Assembly: GCF_947496485.1 (NCBI RefSeq)
Contig: NZ_CANMCZ010000007.1
Coordinates: 116,796 to 180,795, forward strand
Reading direction: 5' to 3'
Length of the DNA: 64,000 bases
Source: an uncultured Winogradskyella sp.
Lineage (GTDB): Bacteria; Bacteroidota; Bacteroidia; Flavobacteriales; Flavobacteriaceae
The notes under the pieces were generated by a model that saw nothing but the letters and a program-made list of their open reading frames with translations, was not told the DNA's origin and did not search any database. Position 1 is the stretch's first letter; each line of letters begins with the position of its first letter. The translations under genes were made by a program, and so were the position numbers. This document shows positions 43,850-51,933 of this stretch, piece after piece.

Positions 43850-45166
43850 ATGAGTCAAGATTACAATAATCCTGCATTTAAAAAACTACTTCAAAAACTT
43901 CAGGAAGAAAGCTGGCAGTTAGAATTACTGATTTCTGGTTTTGCCATTTTTGGTCTGTTCACTGCTTTTCCGCATATTAGTATAGCAGTAAAGGCCGCGC
44001 AGAATGACGAAAAAGTATATTCGTGGATTGTATTAACTGTTGTTATGGTCTCTTGTGCCATTCTTATTTTTAATCTTCTTCTACATGTTGTTTTAAGAGG
44101 GCTTTGGATTGGTGCCCTAGGACTACGTTATGTTTCTGGTGATATTGACTATGAGGAACTCAATTACAGTCAAAAGTTTTCAAAATATCTAAAAAAGAAA
44201 GTAGGCTCTTTTGATAGATATATTGGTCGATTAGAAGATTATTGTAGTATTATTTTCGCAATATCCTTCTTATTGATATTCTATGTACTGGCTTTTACCT
44301 TTAGTATTTTAACCATTGTAATCATAGTAAGATTAACTGTGGACAATGATGCTATTAGTGATACTTATGGACCTTTAATAGGTATCCCTTTACTTCTCTT
44401 TTTTGTAACTGGAATGCTCTTAACCTTTATCGACTTTTTAACATTAGGTTGGCTAAAGAAAAAGAAATGGTTAAGTCGCATATATTTCCCTTTTTATTGG
44501 GTATTTAGTAAAGTAACATTAGCATTTTTATATCGTCCTCTTGTCTATAATTTTTTAGATAATAAATTTGGAAGAAGAGTCAGTTTAGCCCTTGTTCCTA
44601 TTTATATTTTGATTGTTATAGCTTCTACTTTTAACTATAAAACATCTAACTATTTTAGTCATGACATGGACTCTAATAGCATTATTGCAGACAGCCGGAA
44701 TTATGAAGATGCGCTTACTGAAGATACTTTTATTCAAGATGTCGCTATTGAATCTAAAATTGTTACAAATAATTACTTAAAAGTATTTATGATGATCGAT
44801 GAGGACTTTGATGATTACATATTTGATTTTAACCCAACGCTAAAACCTGAAGATGATCTTAGAGGATTAAAATCTCAAATGTACACCAATTCTACAGTCT
44901 CATGGTCAAAACGAGATAGTTTGAGAGGTGCTTACATGAAAACACTTAATGATATATTCACCATAAAAATTGATTCCACAATATATAAAAGTGACTTTAT
45001 ACTTGGAGAAAGCTCAAATGGTCAAAAAGGCTTTGAAACTTATATAGGTATTAAAAATTTACCAGAAGGTAAACATTTACTAAAAGTTCTTAGAGAGCGT
45101 ATTCGAAAAAAAGATACGCAACAAGTGTATTATTCTAGAATTCCGTTTTGGTATTATCCTAATTAA
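43850..45166 (+). CDS. Polytopic membrane protein with C-terminal extracytoplasmic domain
   Basis: A 438-residue protein with about six membrane helices (near 28-48, 60-85, 130-158, 175-200, 222-240, 245-263), then a soluble C-terminal domain of about 170 residues (from YKTSNYFSHDMDSN) rich in Asp and charged residues. No known family is recognised. It ends in a 4-bp overlap with the minus-strand gene that follows, where a palindromic TTAA supplies both stop codons. Whether it is functionally tied to the adjacent sigma-factor unit is unknown. Confidence 0.75.
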   Translation: MSQDYNNPAFKKLLQKLQEESWQLELLISGFAIFGLFTAFPHISIAVKAAQNDEKVYSWIVLTVVMVSCAILIFNLLLHVVLRGLWIGALGLRYVSGDIDYEELNYSQKFSKYLKKKVGSFDRYIGRLEDYCSIIFAISFLLIFYVLAFTFSILTIVIIVRLTVDNDAISDTYGPLIGIPLLLFFVTGMLLTFIDFLTLGWLKKKKWLSRIYFPFYWVFSKVTLAFLYRPLVYNFLDNKFGRRVSLALVPIYILIVIASTFNYKTSNYFSHDMDSNSIIADSRNYEDALTEDTFIQDVAIESKIVTNNYLKVFMMIDEDFDDYIFDFNPTLKPEDDLRGLKSQMYTNSTVSWSKRDSLRGAYMKTLNDIFTIKIDSTIYKSDFILGESSNGQKGFETYIGIKNLPEGKHLLKVLRERIRKKDTQQVYYSRIPFWYYPN

Positions 45167-45567
45167 TAAGACAGTCTATTATTAAAATATTGTTTTAATA
45201 GCGGTATTTGAATACTTATCATAATGGCAAATAATACTGTTGCATACATTAAGGTACTAGAAAAATCGAACGATAAACCTTCAAGAGGGTTTAATGAGAG
45301 CTCTGGTAAATTATAACGTTCAGATAAACTCGTATTATCAGCAGGACTTTTAAATAAAATATAAACAACCAGAGCAATAAAACTTGCAGCTATGGCATAC
45401 AGAACAACCTTTGGTATTAGTGGTTTATAAGTTGTAACCGAAGATTTAGAAAGTACATCTACTTTAGCCATTACATTATCTGTAAAATCTAAAGGAGCTT
45501 TTTCCACACTATCAGCTTGCATTAATTTATTAACTATAGCCTCTATTCTTTTATCTTCCTTTTCCAT
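45163..45567 (-). CDS. Two-TM protein paired with the ECF sigma factor, possible anti-sigma factor
   Basis: A 134-residue protein with a charged N-terminal cytosolic region of about 58 residues and two hydrophobic helices (about 52-68 and 107-126). It overlaps the end of the sigma-factor gene by 17 bp, so the two are translationally coupled. The position and topology (cytosolic N-terminal domain plus membrane anchor) are those of an anti-sigma factor, but the HxxxCxxC zinc anti-sigma motif is absent. The anti-sigma role is inference from context. Confidence 0.7.
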   Translation of the reverse strand: MEKEDKRIEAIVNKLMQADSVEKAPLDFTDNVMAKVDVLSKSSVTTYKPLIPKVVLYAIAASFIALVVYILFKSPADNTSLSERYNLPELSLNPLEGLSFDFSSTLMYATVLFAIMISIQIPLLKQYFNNRLSY

Positions 45568-46138
45568 AATTCAATCTATTTTGTGGTTGCAAATACTGTT
45601 CTAATATAACAGCTAATTTTTTTCGAGCTCTAAAAAGCTTCACTTTAACTGTATTGGCTTCAATATTTATAATTTTTGATATTTCATCTAAAGATAATTC
45701 TTCAAAATAAAACAAAGTCAATAAAGCACTGCTATCTTCTGGCAACTTATTAATGCACTTTTTTATTAATACACTTTTCTCTTCTTTTATCATATTATCT
45801 AAAGCATTATCAATAGTGTCTAATTTATTAAAGTTATATTCATCAATAGCGACGTCATTAAGATGTTTTTTATTCTTTTTTATATTATCTAAACACGTAT
45901 TGTAAGCCACTCTGTATATCCAAGTTGAAAATTTAGAATCACCTTTAAACTTATCTAAAGACTTGAACACTTTAATAAATGTATCCTGCGCTACTTCCTC
46001 TGCCTCTTCTCTGTGCTTAAGCATACGCAACGCTAAAGTATATACCAAATCCTTATAACAATCTACTAATTGCGCATAAGCTTTAGTATCGCCATTTTTA
46101 ATAGCGTCGATTAGTATTTGATCTTTGTTGGTGGTCAT
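45551..46138 (-). CDS. ECF RNA polymerase sigma factor
   Basis: A 195-residue sigma-70-family ECF factor. Region 2 includes KDLVYTLALRMLKHREEAEEVAQDTFIKVFKSLDKFKG and FSTWIYRVAYNTCLD; region 4 includes LSLDEISKIINIEANTVKVKLFRARKKL. ECF factors direct RNA polymerase to small regulons, often controlled by a membrane anti-sigma partner, here perhaps the overlapping two-TM gene. A TGTAACC-N16-CGTC motif lies just upstream on its own strand and the same motif faces the other way, so it probably activates itself and the divergent gene at 46279. Confidence 0.95.
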   Translation of the reverse strand: MTTNKDQILIDAIKNGDTKAYAQLVDCYKDLVYTLALRMLKHREEAEEVAQDTFIKVFKSLDKFKGDSKFSTWIYRVAYNTCLDNIKKNKKHLNDVAIDEYNFNKLDTIDNALDNMIKEEKSVLIKKCINKLPEDSSALLTLFYFEELSLDEISKIINIEANTVKVKLFRARKKLAVILEQYLQPQNRLNYGKGR

Positions 46139-46149
46139 TTTGTTTTTAA

Positions 46150-46176
46150 GACGACTGATTTATATATAAGGTTACA
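46150..46176 (-). promoter_or_regulatory. ECF-type promoter of the sigma-factor gene
   Basis: On the minus strand TGTAACC (complement of 46170-46176) and CGTC (complement of 46150-46153) are separated by exactly 16 nt. This has the form of classic ECF promoters (AAC-type -35, CGTC -10). Transcription would begin near 46143, giving a nearly leaderless message for the ATG at 46138. Confidence 0.65.
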
Positions 46177-46206
46177 GAAACTCGAAAAAATATTTTTCAA
46201 AAAAAG

Positions 46207-46233
46207 TGTAACCTAAATTGAAAAGTAATCGTC
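46207..46233 (+). promoter_or_regulatory. ECF-type promoter of the divergent membrane-protein gene
   Basis: TGTAACC (46207-46213), 16 nt, CGTC (46230-46233): identical in both boxes and spacing to the promoter facing the sigma gene. A 6-bp palindrome (TCCTAA-C-TTAGGA, 46232-46244) overlaps the -10 box. The start of the DUF6249-like gene lies 45 bp further on. Confidence 0.65.
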
Positions 46234-46278
46234 CTAACTTAGGAACACATAAAATTAATCAATTAAAAAACAAACATT

Positions 46279-46623
46279 ATGGACGAAGAAATTTTAATAC
46301 CACTCAGTTTTTTTGCAGCTATTTTTGGAATAGTCTACTTATACTTTTCTACTCGAAATAAAGAACGACTAGCACTAATAGAAAAAGGTGCAGACGCCAG
46401 TATATTTAATATAGGAAAACGTACTGGTTCTTCTTGGAAAGTTATTGTCTTAAATTTAGCATTCCTTCTAATGGGTATAGGAATAGGAGTATTCATTGCC
46501 ACTATCATAGATACATATACTGTCTTAGACGATGATGCTGTTTATCCTGCAATGATATTCTTAATGGCTGGTGTTGGCTTGTATGTAGGCTTTACACAAA
46601 CTAAAAAAGCATTAGAGGACTAA
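46279..46623 (+). CDS. Small membrane protein (DUF6249-like), likely ECF regulon member
   Basis: A 114-residue protein with three hydrophobic segments (about 5-23, 55-76, 90-107). The N-terminus DEEILIPLSFFAAIFGIVYLYFSTRNKERLALIEKGAD, with a membrane helix followed by the RNKERLALIEKG segment, is typical of DUF6249-type proteins of Bacteroidota. Function unknown. It is divergent from the ECF sigma gene and carries the same promoter motif, so it is a likely direct target of that sigma factor. A stress or envelope role is plausible but unproven. Confidence 0.8.
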   Translation: MDEEILIPLSFFAAIFGIVYLYFSTRNKERLALIEKGADASIFNIGKRTGSSWKVIVLNLAFLLMGIGIGVFIATIIDTYTVLDDDAVYPAMIFLMAGVGLYVGFTQTKKALED

Positions 46624-46645
46624 TTAAATATCATCAATCAAGTAG

Positions 46646-46676
46646 AAAAACGTCTCATATTTGAGGCGTTTTTTTA
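46646..46676 (+). terminator. Terminator of the DUF6249-like gene
   Basis: A 12-bp stem with one G-T pair (AAAAACGTCTCA / TGAGGCGTTTTT, loop TATT) and an extended T run. It lies 23 bp past the stop codon. Confidence 0.85.
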
Positions 46677-46717
46677 TGCGCATAAATGACGTATATTTAA
46701 AATCTATAAGCTTAACC

Positions 46718-47695
46718 ATGCGTAAGATTTTATTTGTTATATTATTTATTGGGCAATTATCATTTGCTCAGATAACCGTAAAGGATAGTATTACTAAGTA
46801 TCCTGTAAGTTATGCCACTATTTCCTTTGGTAATGGTAATGGTATTTTTGCCGATGACGAAGGTCAATTTTACTTTACTAAAAAACTTTATCCAGATATA
46901 GATTCACTGTTTATCTCAGCCTTAGGTTTTAAAAATCTTAATATCTCAACTAAAAATCTTCCAGATGAATTGTTTCTTCAACCAAAAGCAGATGAGTTAG
47001 ATGAAGTTGTCGTTGGTGTTAAACTAGATAGAAAGTTTAAAAAAGAAACACTAAAACCATATTTAGATGATAATTATTATAACTGCTGGTTACCAACCAT
47101 AGAATCTGAAATTGCCGTTTATTTTCCTAAAACCACCACCAAAGACCAAAAATTATCTAGTGTTTCTTTCCCTATTGCTTTAGAATCTAAAGATTGGAAA
47201 AAGCGTAAGCGATCTAATAGTGAAAAGAAAAAGTTTTCAACTTTATTTAAGGTGAAATTCTATAACAATAATAATGGTATTCCTGGCAAAGTTCTTACTT
47301 ACGAAACTATTGTGTTTAGAGCAACCGAAAAGGATGGTGATGTTTTTGAATTGAATGTAGATGAGTTTGATATTTATATTCCTGAAAATGGTTTTTTTGT
47401 GTCTTTACAAGTTTTAGGTTACACAGACAAACTAGGAAAATTGCTACCAAATAAGAAATACAAAGAAATTGAATCTAAAAATGGTAATGTTATAAAAATA
47501 CCAACTAATTTTAGACCATTACTCCCTTTTACAGAAAAAGTTGAATCTAAAAACACCTACATAAAGCGTGTGTTTATTAGCGGAAATAATTGGTTGAAAT
47601 TTGAAAATGGAAATGGTTTTCAATCGAGTTTATTAGATAAGAATCTTTTTAACTACGGAATCGGGTTAACTTATAAAACTTATAAGGATGAATGA
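46718..47695 (+). CDS. Exported protein with carboxypeptidase-like regulatory domain
   Basis: A 325-residue exported protein. The start at 46718 (MRKILFVILFIGQLSFAQ) gives a signal peptide directly; the upstream in-frame ATG at 46661 would lie within the preceding terminator. An N-terminal CarboxypepD_reg-like domain (about 19-100: ITVKDSITKYPVSYATISF to LDEVVVGV) is followed by about 220 residues with no recognised motif and no barrel. It is like a TonB-receptor N-terminus without the receptor. It overlaps the DoxX-like gene by 8 bp, suggesting an operon. Confidence 0.8.
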   Translation: MRKILFVILFIGQLSFAQITVKDSITKYPVSYATISFGNGNGIFADDEGQFYFTKKLYPDIDSLFISALGFKNLNISTKNLPDELFLQPKADELDEVVVGVKLDRKFKKETLKPYLDDNYYNCWLPTIESEIAVYFPKTTTKDQKLSSVSFPIALESKDWKKRKRSNSEKKKFSTLFKVKFYNNNNGIPGKVLTYETIVFRATEKDGDVFELNVDEFDIYIPENGFFVSLQVLGYTDKLGKLLPNKKYKEIESKNGNVIKIPTNFRPLLPFTEKVESKNTYIKRVFISGNNWLKFENGNGFQSSLLDKNLFNYGIGLTYKTYKDE

Positions 47696-48044
47696 GCCTA
47701 TTGGTCTTTATATTATGGCAGGTATATACATATTAGCAGGACTTATGCATTTTATAAAACCAAAAATGTATATGCGTATTATGCCAAGGTACTTACCTAA
47801 TCATAAGGTTTTGGTCTTTTGGAGTGGCATTGCTGAAATACTTTTGGGTGTAGGTTTGTGCATTCCCGTTTTAAAAGCAGTTTCAATTTATGGCATTATT
47901 GCCATGCTCATCGTTTTCTTATTAGTACATTTTTATATGCTTTCTGGAGAAAAAGCTTCGGCTGGCATTCCTAAATGGATTTTATTGCTTCGAATACCAC
48001 TTCAATTTGGATTGATGTATTGGGCTTGGATTTATTTGAATTAA
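47688..48044 (+). CDS. DoxX-like small membrane protein
   Basis: A 118-residue protein with four membrane helices. The AGIYILAGLMHFIKPKMYMRIMPRYLPNH segment and SGIAEILLGVGL are characteristic of DoxX-like/MauE-like proteins. Such proteins are linked to thiol redox or quinone chemistry in the membrane, but this one has no conserved cysteine pair. It overlaps the upstream gene by 8 bp and precedes the MFS transporter by 12 bp, so three genes are probably co-transcribed. Confidence 0.87.
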   Translation: MNEPIGLYIMAGIYILAGLMHFIKPKMYMRIMPRYLPNHKVLVFWSGIAEILLGVGLCIPVLKAVSIYGIIAMLIVFLLVHFYMLSGEKASAGIPKWILLLRIPLQFGLMYWAWIYLN

Positions 48045-48056
48045 AGTATAAGCATC

Positions 48057-49238
48057 TTGGAAATTAAGACCACATCTCTTGCGACCAAATGGATTTTAAT
48101 AATAATTATATTTTCTCAGTTTTGTTGTACTTCGCTTTGGTTTGTTGGTAATTCAATTATTGAAGATTTAATTTCTGTGTTCAATGTTAGTCCTCATTCA
48201 TTAGGTTATATAAGTGGTTCAGTACAATTTGGCTTTATTGTCGGAACATTAGCATTTGCTATACTGACTTTGAGCGACCGATTTTCGCCCTCCAAGATAT
48301 TTTTTATTTGTGCTGTTCTTGGTGCTGGTTTTAACCTAGGAATGCTATATTCAAATAATACCATTATTACCCTATTATGTTTTAGATTTTTAACGGGATT
48401 TAGTCTCGCAGGTATATATCCTGTAGGAATGAAGATTGCAGCAGACCATTTTGAAAAAGGCCTGGGAAAATCACTCAGTTTTTTAGTTGCAGCATTGGTA
48501 TTAGGTACTGCATTTCCACACCTTATTAAGTCCTTCGGATTAAGTCTTGAATGGGAAACAGTTATTTGTGTAACTTCTGCATTAGCATTGTTGGGAGGTG
48601 TTTTAATGCTATTATTTGTACCTAATGGTCCTTATCAGAAATTAGCCAATACTTTTGATTTTTCAAAAATCGTTACAGTTTTTAAAAATAAATCGTTTAG
48701 ATCTGCGGCTTTTGGATACTTTGGACATATGTGGGAACTCTATGCCTTTTGGACTTTCGTTCCTATTCTTCTATTATTGCATTCGGAACTTCATGACCAT
48801 CAACTAAACATCTCTTTATTTTCATTTATCATTATTGCATCTGGTTCTCTAGCTTGCATTGCAGGAGGTTATATTTCTAGTCGTTGTGGCACAAAAAAAG
48901 CAGCAGTAATAGCATTAAGTATTTCTGGTTTATGTTGTTTATTATCGCCTTTATTCTTCTTAATAAATTCTAGTGTAATTTTCATCTCCTTTCTTATTAT
49001 TTGGGGAATGGTTGTTATCGCTGACTCACCATTATTTTCAACCTTAGTAGCACAAAATAGCACTGCCCAATCAAAAGGCACAGCTTTAACTATTGTAAAT
49101 TGTATTGGGTTTGCTATTACTATTGTAAGTATTCAACTGCTAAATTTTTTAATAGCAACTTACAACTTTACACAATTTGTATTTTTAATATTAGCCTTAG
49201 GTCCTATAATTGGTTTGTATTACCTAAAGAAAACGTAA
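48057..49238 (+). CDS. MFS transporter
   Basis: A 393-residue major-facilitator protein with about 12 helices. Conserved parts include the loop 2-3 region LSDRFSPSKIFF (variant of the GxxxDRxGRR motif), FLTGFSLAGIYPVGMKIAADHF, and the second-half GGYISSRCGTKKA. The annotated start is TTG at 48057 (M-E-I-K-T-T-S); no ATG precedes the first helix. The substrate is unknown; the fold is similar to YbfB-like or nitrate/aromatic carriers. Lies 12 bp after the DoxX-like gene. Confidence 0.88.
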   Translation: MEIKTTSLATKWILIIIIFSQFCCTSLWFVGNSIIEDLISVFNVSPHSLGYISGSVQFGFIVGTLAFAILTLSDRFSPSKIFFICAVLGAGFNLGMLYSNNTIITLLCFRFLTGFSLAGIYPVGMKIAADHFEKGLGKSLSFLVAALVLGTAFPHLIKSFGLSLEWETVICVTSALALLGGVLMLLFVPNGPYQKLANTFDFSKIVTVFKNKSFRSAAFGYFGHMWELYAFWTFVPILLLLHSELHDHQLNISLFSFIIIASGSLACIAGGYISSRCGTKKAAVIALSISGLCCLLSPLFFLINSSVIFISFLIIWGMVVIADSPLFSTLVAQNSTAQSKGTALTIVNCIGFAITIVSIQLLNFLIATYNFTQFVFLILALGPIIGLYYLKKT

Positions 49239-49239
49239 C

Positions 49240-49920
49240 TTATTCTACCTCAAAATCAAAATAAGTCTTAGGAAATGGTTCCCAACGTAAGGTAAAATGC
49301 CACCATTCTTTAGGATAGTTTCTAAAATTGTGCTTTAGCATAACAGTTTGTAGCAACTGTCTATTTCTCTTTTGTTCTTCAGTAATATCTTTATAATCTA
49401 CCCAAGATTGCTCACCGAAAAAATCATATGGACTTCCCATGTCTAAAGGTTCTCCTGTTTCTCCATTAGTAATCGTTAAATCTAGTGTACTTCCTCTACT
49501 ATGACCAGAACGCGACGCGATATAACCAGCTTTAAACAAGTTGCGTTTATTGACATTTGGATAAAATTGTTGCTTATTAATTGTATCATTCAAATCTCTT
49601 GCCCAACGGATAAAATGGTTAACAGCACGTTGTGGTCTGTAACCGTCGTATACTTTTAAGCATAAATTCTGTTGATGCAATTCTTCTTGAACTAATTTTA
49701 GTTTTTCGGCAGTTTGCTCTGTTATTATCAAACGATTGGACTTGTAACCATCAATAGTGTCACCAACAAAGTTGTTTGTAGTATAATAGCGTAATTCTAC
49801 ATCAAGATCTTTAATAATATCTCTTGCATAGACAAAACCCTTAGGTACATCTTGGCTTTGTTTTGACGCAAAAGCAAAAAAAGCAATGCAAATAACTAAA
49901 ATAATGGTTTTGAATTTCAT
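49240..49920 (-). CDS. D-alanyl-D-alanine dipeptidase (M15, VanX/DdpX type), exported
   Basis: A 226-residue zinc peptidase with a signal peptide (TIILVICIAFFAFASKQ). Catalytic features of M15D are seen: SGHSRGSTLDLTI supplies the zinc-binding His and Asp, and PKEWWHFTLRW the catalytic Glu and third zinc His. It hydrolyses D-Ala-D-Ala released from cell-wall turnover, and in this exported housekeeping context it is peptidoglycan recycling rather than vancomycin resistance (no vanHA nearby). Stop codon 1 bp from the convergent MFS gene end. Confidence 0.92.
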   Translation of the reverse strand: MKFKTIILVICIAFFAFASKQSQDVPKGFVYARDIIKDLDVELRYYTTNNFVGDTIDGYKSNRLIITEQTAEKLKLVQEELHQQNLCLKVYDGYRPQRAVNHFIRWARDLNDTINKQQFYPNVNKRNLFKAGYIASRSGHSRGSTLDLTITNGETGEPLDMGSPYDFFGEQSWVDYKDITEEQKRNRQLLQTVMLKHNFRNYPKEWWHFTLRWEPFPKTYFDFEVE

Positions 49921-49953
49921 AAGCTTAATGCTAATTTAGAGAAAATTTATACT

Positions 49954-50559
49954 ATGGACTTGTTTTCACAAGAGAAACAACATTTTAAACTTCCAAATGC
50001 AGAGCTTATCTACATTCCAGATTTTTTTTCAAAAGAGGAAGCAAATTCATATTTCAAAATTATAGAAACCAAAACCAATTGGCAACACGACGATATAACA
50101 GTTTTTGGAAAGACCTACAAACAGCCAAGATTAACAGCTTTGTTTGGAGAATCTAATCAACCTTATAGTTATTCTAATATTGTGATGTATCCAAAACCGT
50201 TTACTCAAACACTTCAAACTATCAAAAACAAAGTTGAAGATTTATCTAATTACAATTTTAATACGCTTTTAATTAACCTTTACAGAGATGGCAATGACAG
50301 TAATGGTTGGCATGCAGATAATGAGAAAGAATTAGGTGAGAATCCTGAAATAGCCTCTGTAAGCTTTGGTGAAGCTAGACCGTTTCACTTTAAGCATAGA
50401 TTTTTAAAAGACCAACGCCATAAATTAACATTAGAACATGGCAGCTTACTTATTATGAAAGGTGAAATGCAACACTTTTGGATTCATCAAATTGCTAAGA
50501 CTAAAAAGCAGATAAAGCCAAGAATAAATCTCACTTTTAGAAGCCTATTAGATCTATAA
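49954..50559 (+). CDS. alkB: AlkB-like 2-oxoglutarate/Fe(II) dioxygenase
   Basis: A 201-residue AlkB homologue. NLYRDGNDSNGWHADNEKELG provides the first iron His and the Asp, MKGEMQHFWIHQI the second His, and KPRINLTFR the 2-oxoglutarate-binding Arg residues. It oxidatively removes alkyl lesions from DNA or RNA bases. The gene is divergent from the dipeptidase across 33 bp. A terminator follows at once. Substrate preference (nucleic acid versus protein) cannot be told, though ALKBH2/3-like length and the core motif favour nucleic-acid repair. Confidence 0.93.
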   Translation: MDLFSQEKQHFKLPNAELIYIPDFFSKEEANSYFKIIETKTNWQHDDITVFGKTYKQPRLTALFGESNQPYSYSNIVMYPKPFTQTLQTIKNKVEDLSNYNFNTLLINLYRDGNDSNGWHADNEKELGENPEIASVSFGEARPFHFKHRFLKDQRHKLTLEHGSLLIMKGEMQHFWIHQIAKTKKQIKPRINLTFRSLLDL

Positions 50560-50566
50560 AAAAGAA

Positions 50567-50594
50567 AAAACCGAGATCCCTCAATCTCGGTTTT
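50567..50594 (+). terminator. Terminator of alkB
   Basis: A perfect 11-bp stem (AAAACCGAGAT / ATCTCGGTTTT) with a 6-nt loop, starting 8 bp after the alkB stop. The T tract is short (TTTTCCTT). Confidence 0.8.
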
Positions 50595-50749
50595 CCTTAA
50601 TTTGCTTTTTTACTATGTAAGTAGATTTAGGGTCTCTAAGTCAACATAACATAAGGCAAATATTAATTAATTAATCCATTGAACTAAAAACTAAATTTTA
50701 GTACGAGTCAAATATATAATTACGTTTTAATTACAACGCTAAAAAACAT

Positions 50750-50824
50750 ATTTAATCGATAAAATACATTTAATTTTAACATTTAAAGATGAAAATATGC
50801 ATTTCAACGATGAAATGCATATTT
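50750..50824. promoter_or_regulatory. Cluster of three related palindromic motifs, possible operator
   Basis: ATTTAATCGATAAAAT (50750-50765), ATTTAAAGATGAAAAT (50781-50796) and ATTTCAACGATGAAAT (50801-50816) share the pattern ATTT-x4-GAT-x-AAAT. The third lies in a perfect 14-bp-arm palindrome (AAATATGCATTTCA 50793-50806, TGAAATGCATATTT 50811-50824). Three similar sites in 75 bp upstream of a gene suggest cooperative binding of a repressor or activator. The binding protein is unknown. Confidence 0.4.
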
Positions 50825-50933
50825 ATAGTTACTAAAATCAATAACGGATTAACAATAAAATAATATAAAATTGGTTTCTATTTTTAGAATTCAATTGAAT
50901 ATCTATTAATTTTATAACGCTTAAAAATTAAAA

Positions 50934-51860
50934 ATGAAACGATATTTATTTCTGGTTTTAGTATTGATTAGCTCAGTTAGTTTTTGTCAAAAAAAAATAT
51001 ATAGCGAAGAAAATCTATCCATTACAAAATGGATTGATGGTACATTATTAAGTCCCAATTCCTCGAATAAATCTAGTCTAGCAATAATCATCGCAGGATC
51101 AGGGCCAACGAATAGAGATGGAAATCAGAATTTTTTAAAAAACAACTCTCTTAAAAAACTCGCAGAAAGTCTATCTAATAATGGTATCTCAACATTTAGA
51201 TACGATAAACGCATTGTAAAACAGATTCGTGAAGGTAAAGTAGATAATGACATTATGTTTGATGACTTTGTTAGCGATGCCTCAGCAGTCATTGATTACT
51301 TTAAAGAAAAAGGAACCTATTCAAAAATTTATGTGATTGGTCATGGCCAAGGAAGTTTGGTTGGTATGTTAGCTTCAAAAGACAAAGCTGACGGCTTTAT
51401 TTCTCTTGCTGGTGCTAGTAATAATATTGGAGATGTTTTGGTAGAACAAGTGACTAAGATGGCACCAAAACTAGGTAAAGAAGCTCAGAAAGTTGTAAAC
51501 AAATTAAAAGCAGGAGAAGCTACTACAGATTACCCTGAGACATTAGCTTCTCTTTTCGGACCAGATATACAAGCTTTTATGATGAATTGGATGCAATTCA
51601 ATCCTAAAGAATTAATTAAAGAACTAGACATGCCTATTCTAATAGTTAATGGAACAAAAGATCTTCAGGTTTCTGAAAGTGAATCTAAATTATTGAAAGA
51701 AGCAAATGAAAAAGCTAACCTCATAATTATTGAAAACATGAATCATGTCTTATTCGAAATAAAAGGTGATGATTTAGAAAACTCTAAATCTTATAACGAA
51801 TCGTTTAGAACCATTTCCCCTCAATTAATTACCAGCATTACAGACTTTATCAACTCTTAG
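50934..51860 (+). CDS. Exported alpha/beta hydrolase with glycine at the nucleophile position
   Basis: A 308-residue exported protein (signal peptide MKRYLFLVLVLISSVSFCQ). Alpha/beta-hydrolase features are IIIAGSGPTNRDGNQ (oxyanion region), VSDASAVIDYF, IYVIGHGQGSLVGMLA, NGTKDLQV with D243, and MNHVLFE with H271. The nucleophile elbow G-x-S-x-G reads G136-H-G138-Q-G140, so the expected Ser is Gly (codon GGC, one base from AGC). The Asp and His of the triad are retained. The enzyme may be inactive, may use the neighbouring S141, or may have another function. Upstream lies a cluster of palindromic motifs; a terminator follows. Confidence 0.85.
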   Translation: MKRYLFLVLVLISSVSFCQKKIYSEENLSITKWIDGTLLSPNSSNKSSLAIIIAGSGPTNRDGNQNFLKNNSLKKLAESLSNNGISTFRYDKRIVKQIREGKVDNDIMFDDFVSDASAVIDYFKEKGTYSKIYVIGHGQGSLVGMLASKDKADGFISLAGASNNIGDVLVEQVTKMAPKLGKEAQKVVNKLKAGEATTDYPETLASLFGPDIQAFMMNWMQFNPKELIKELDMPILIVNGTKDLQVSESESKLLKEANEKANLIIIENMNHVLFEIKGDDLENSKSYNESFRTISPQLITSITDFINS

Positions 51861-51885
51861 GTAGAACTCTAATAGTCTTAAAATG

Positions 51886-51916
51886 AAAAAGCATCCCAAC
51901 CACGAGATGCTTTTTT
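51886..51916 (+). terminator. Terminator of the alpha/beta hydrolase gene
   Basis: A 10-bp stem (AAAAAGCATC / GATGCTTTTT) with a 10-nt loop and a run of six T, 25 bp past the stop codon. Confidence 0.85.
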
Positions 51917-51933
51917 CTAACTAACCAACCAAA

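Larger units (their letters stand above)
50560..50933. other. 374-bp intergenic region before the alpha/beta hydrolase
   Basis: No gene is seen. It holds the alkB terminator (50567-50594), an AT-rich middle part without recognisable structure, three related CGAT/AGAT-centred 16-bp motifs and a long palindrome (50750-50824), and about 110 bp of AT-rich leader before the hydrolase start. Confidence 0.5.

Noticed and set aside
49240..49920. Vancomycin-resistance role for the VanX-type dipeptidase
   Set aside because: It carries an export signal and has no vanH, vanA or vanRS neighbours, so a cell-wall recycling role is more likely.
50595..50749. Small RNA or tRNA gene in the alkB downstream region
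   Set aside because: No cloverleaf, CCA end, stable stem or terminator of its own was found in this AT-rich stretch.
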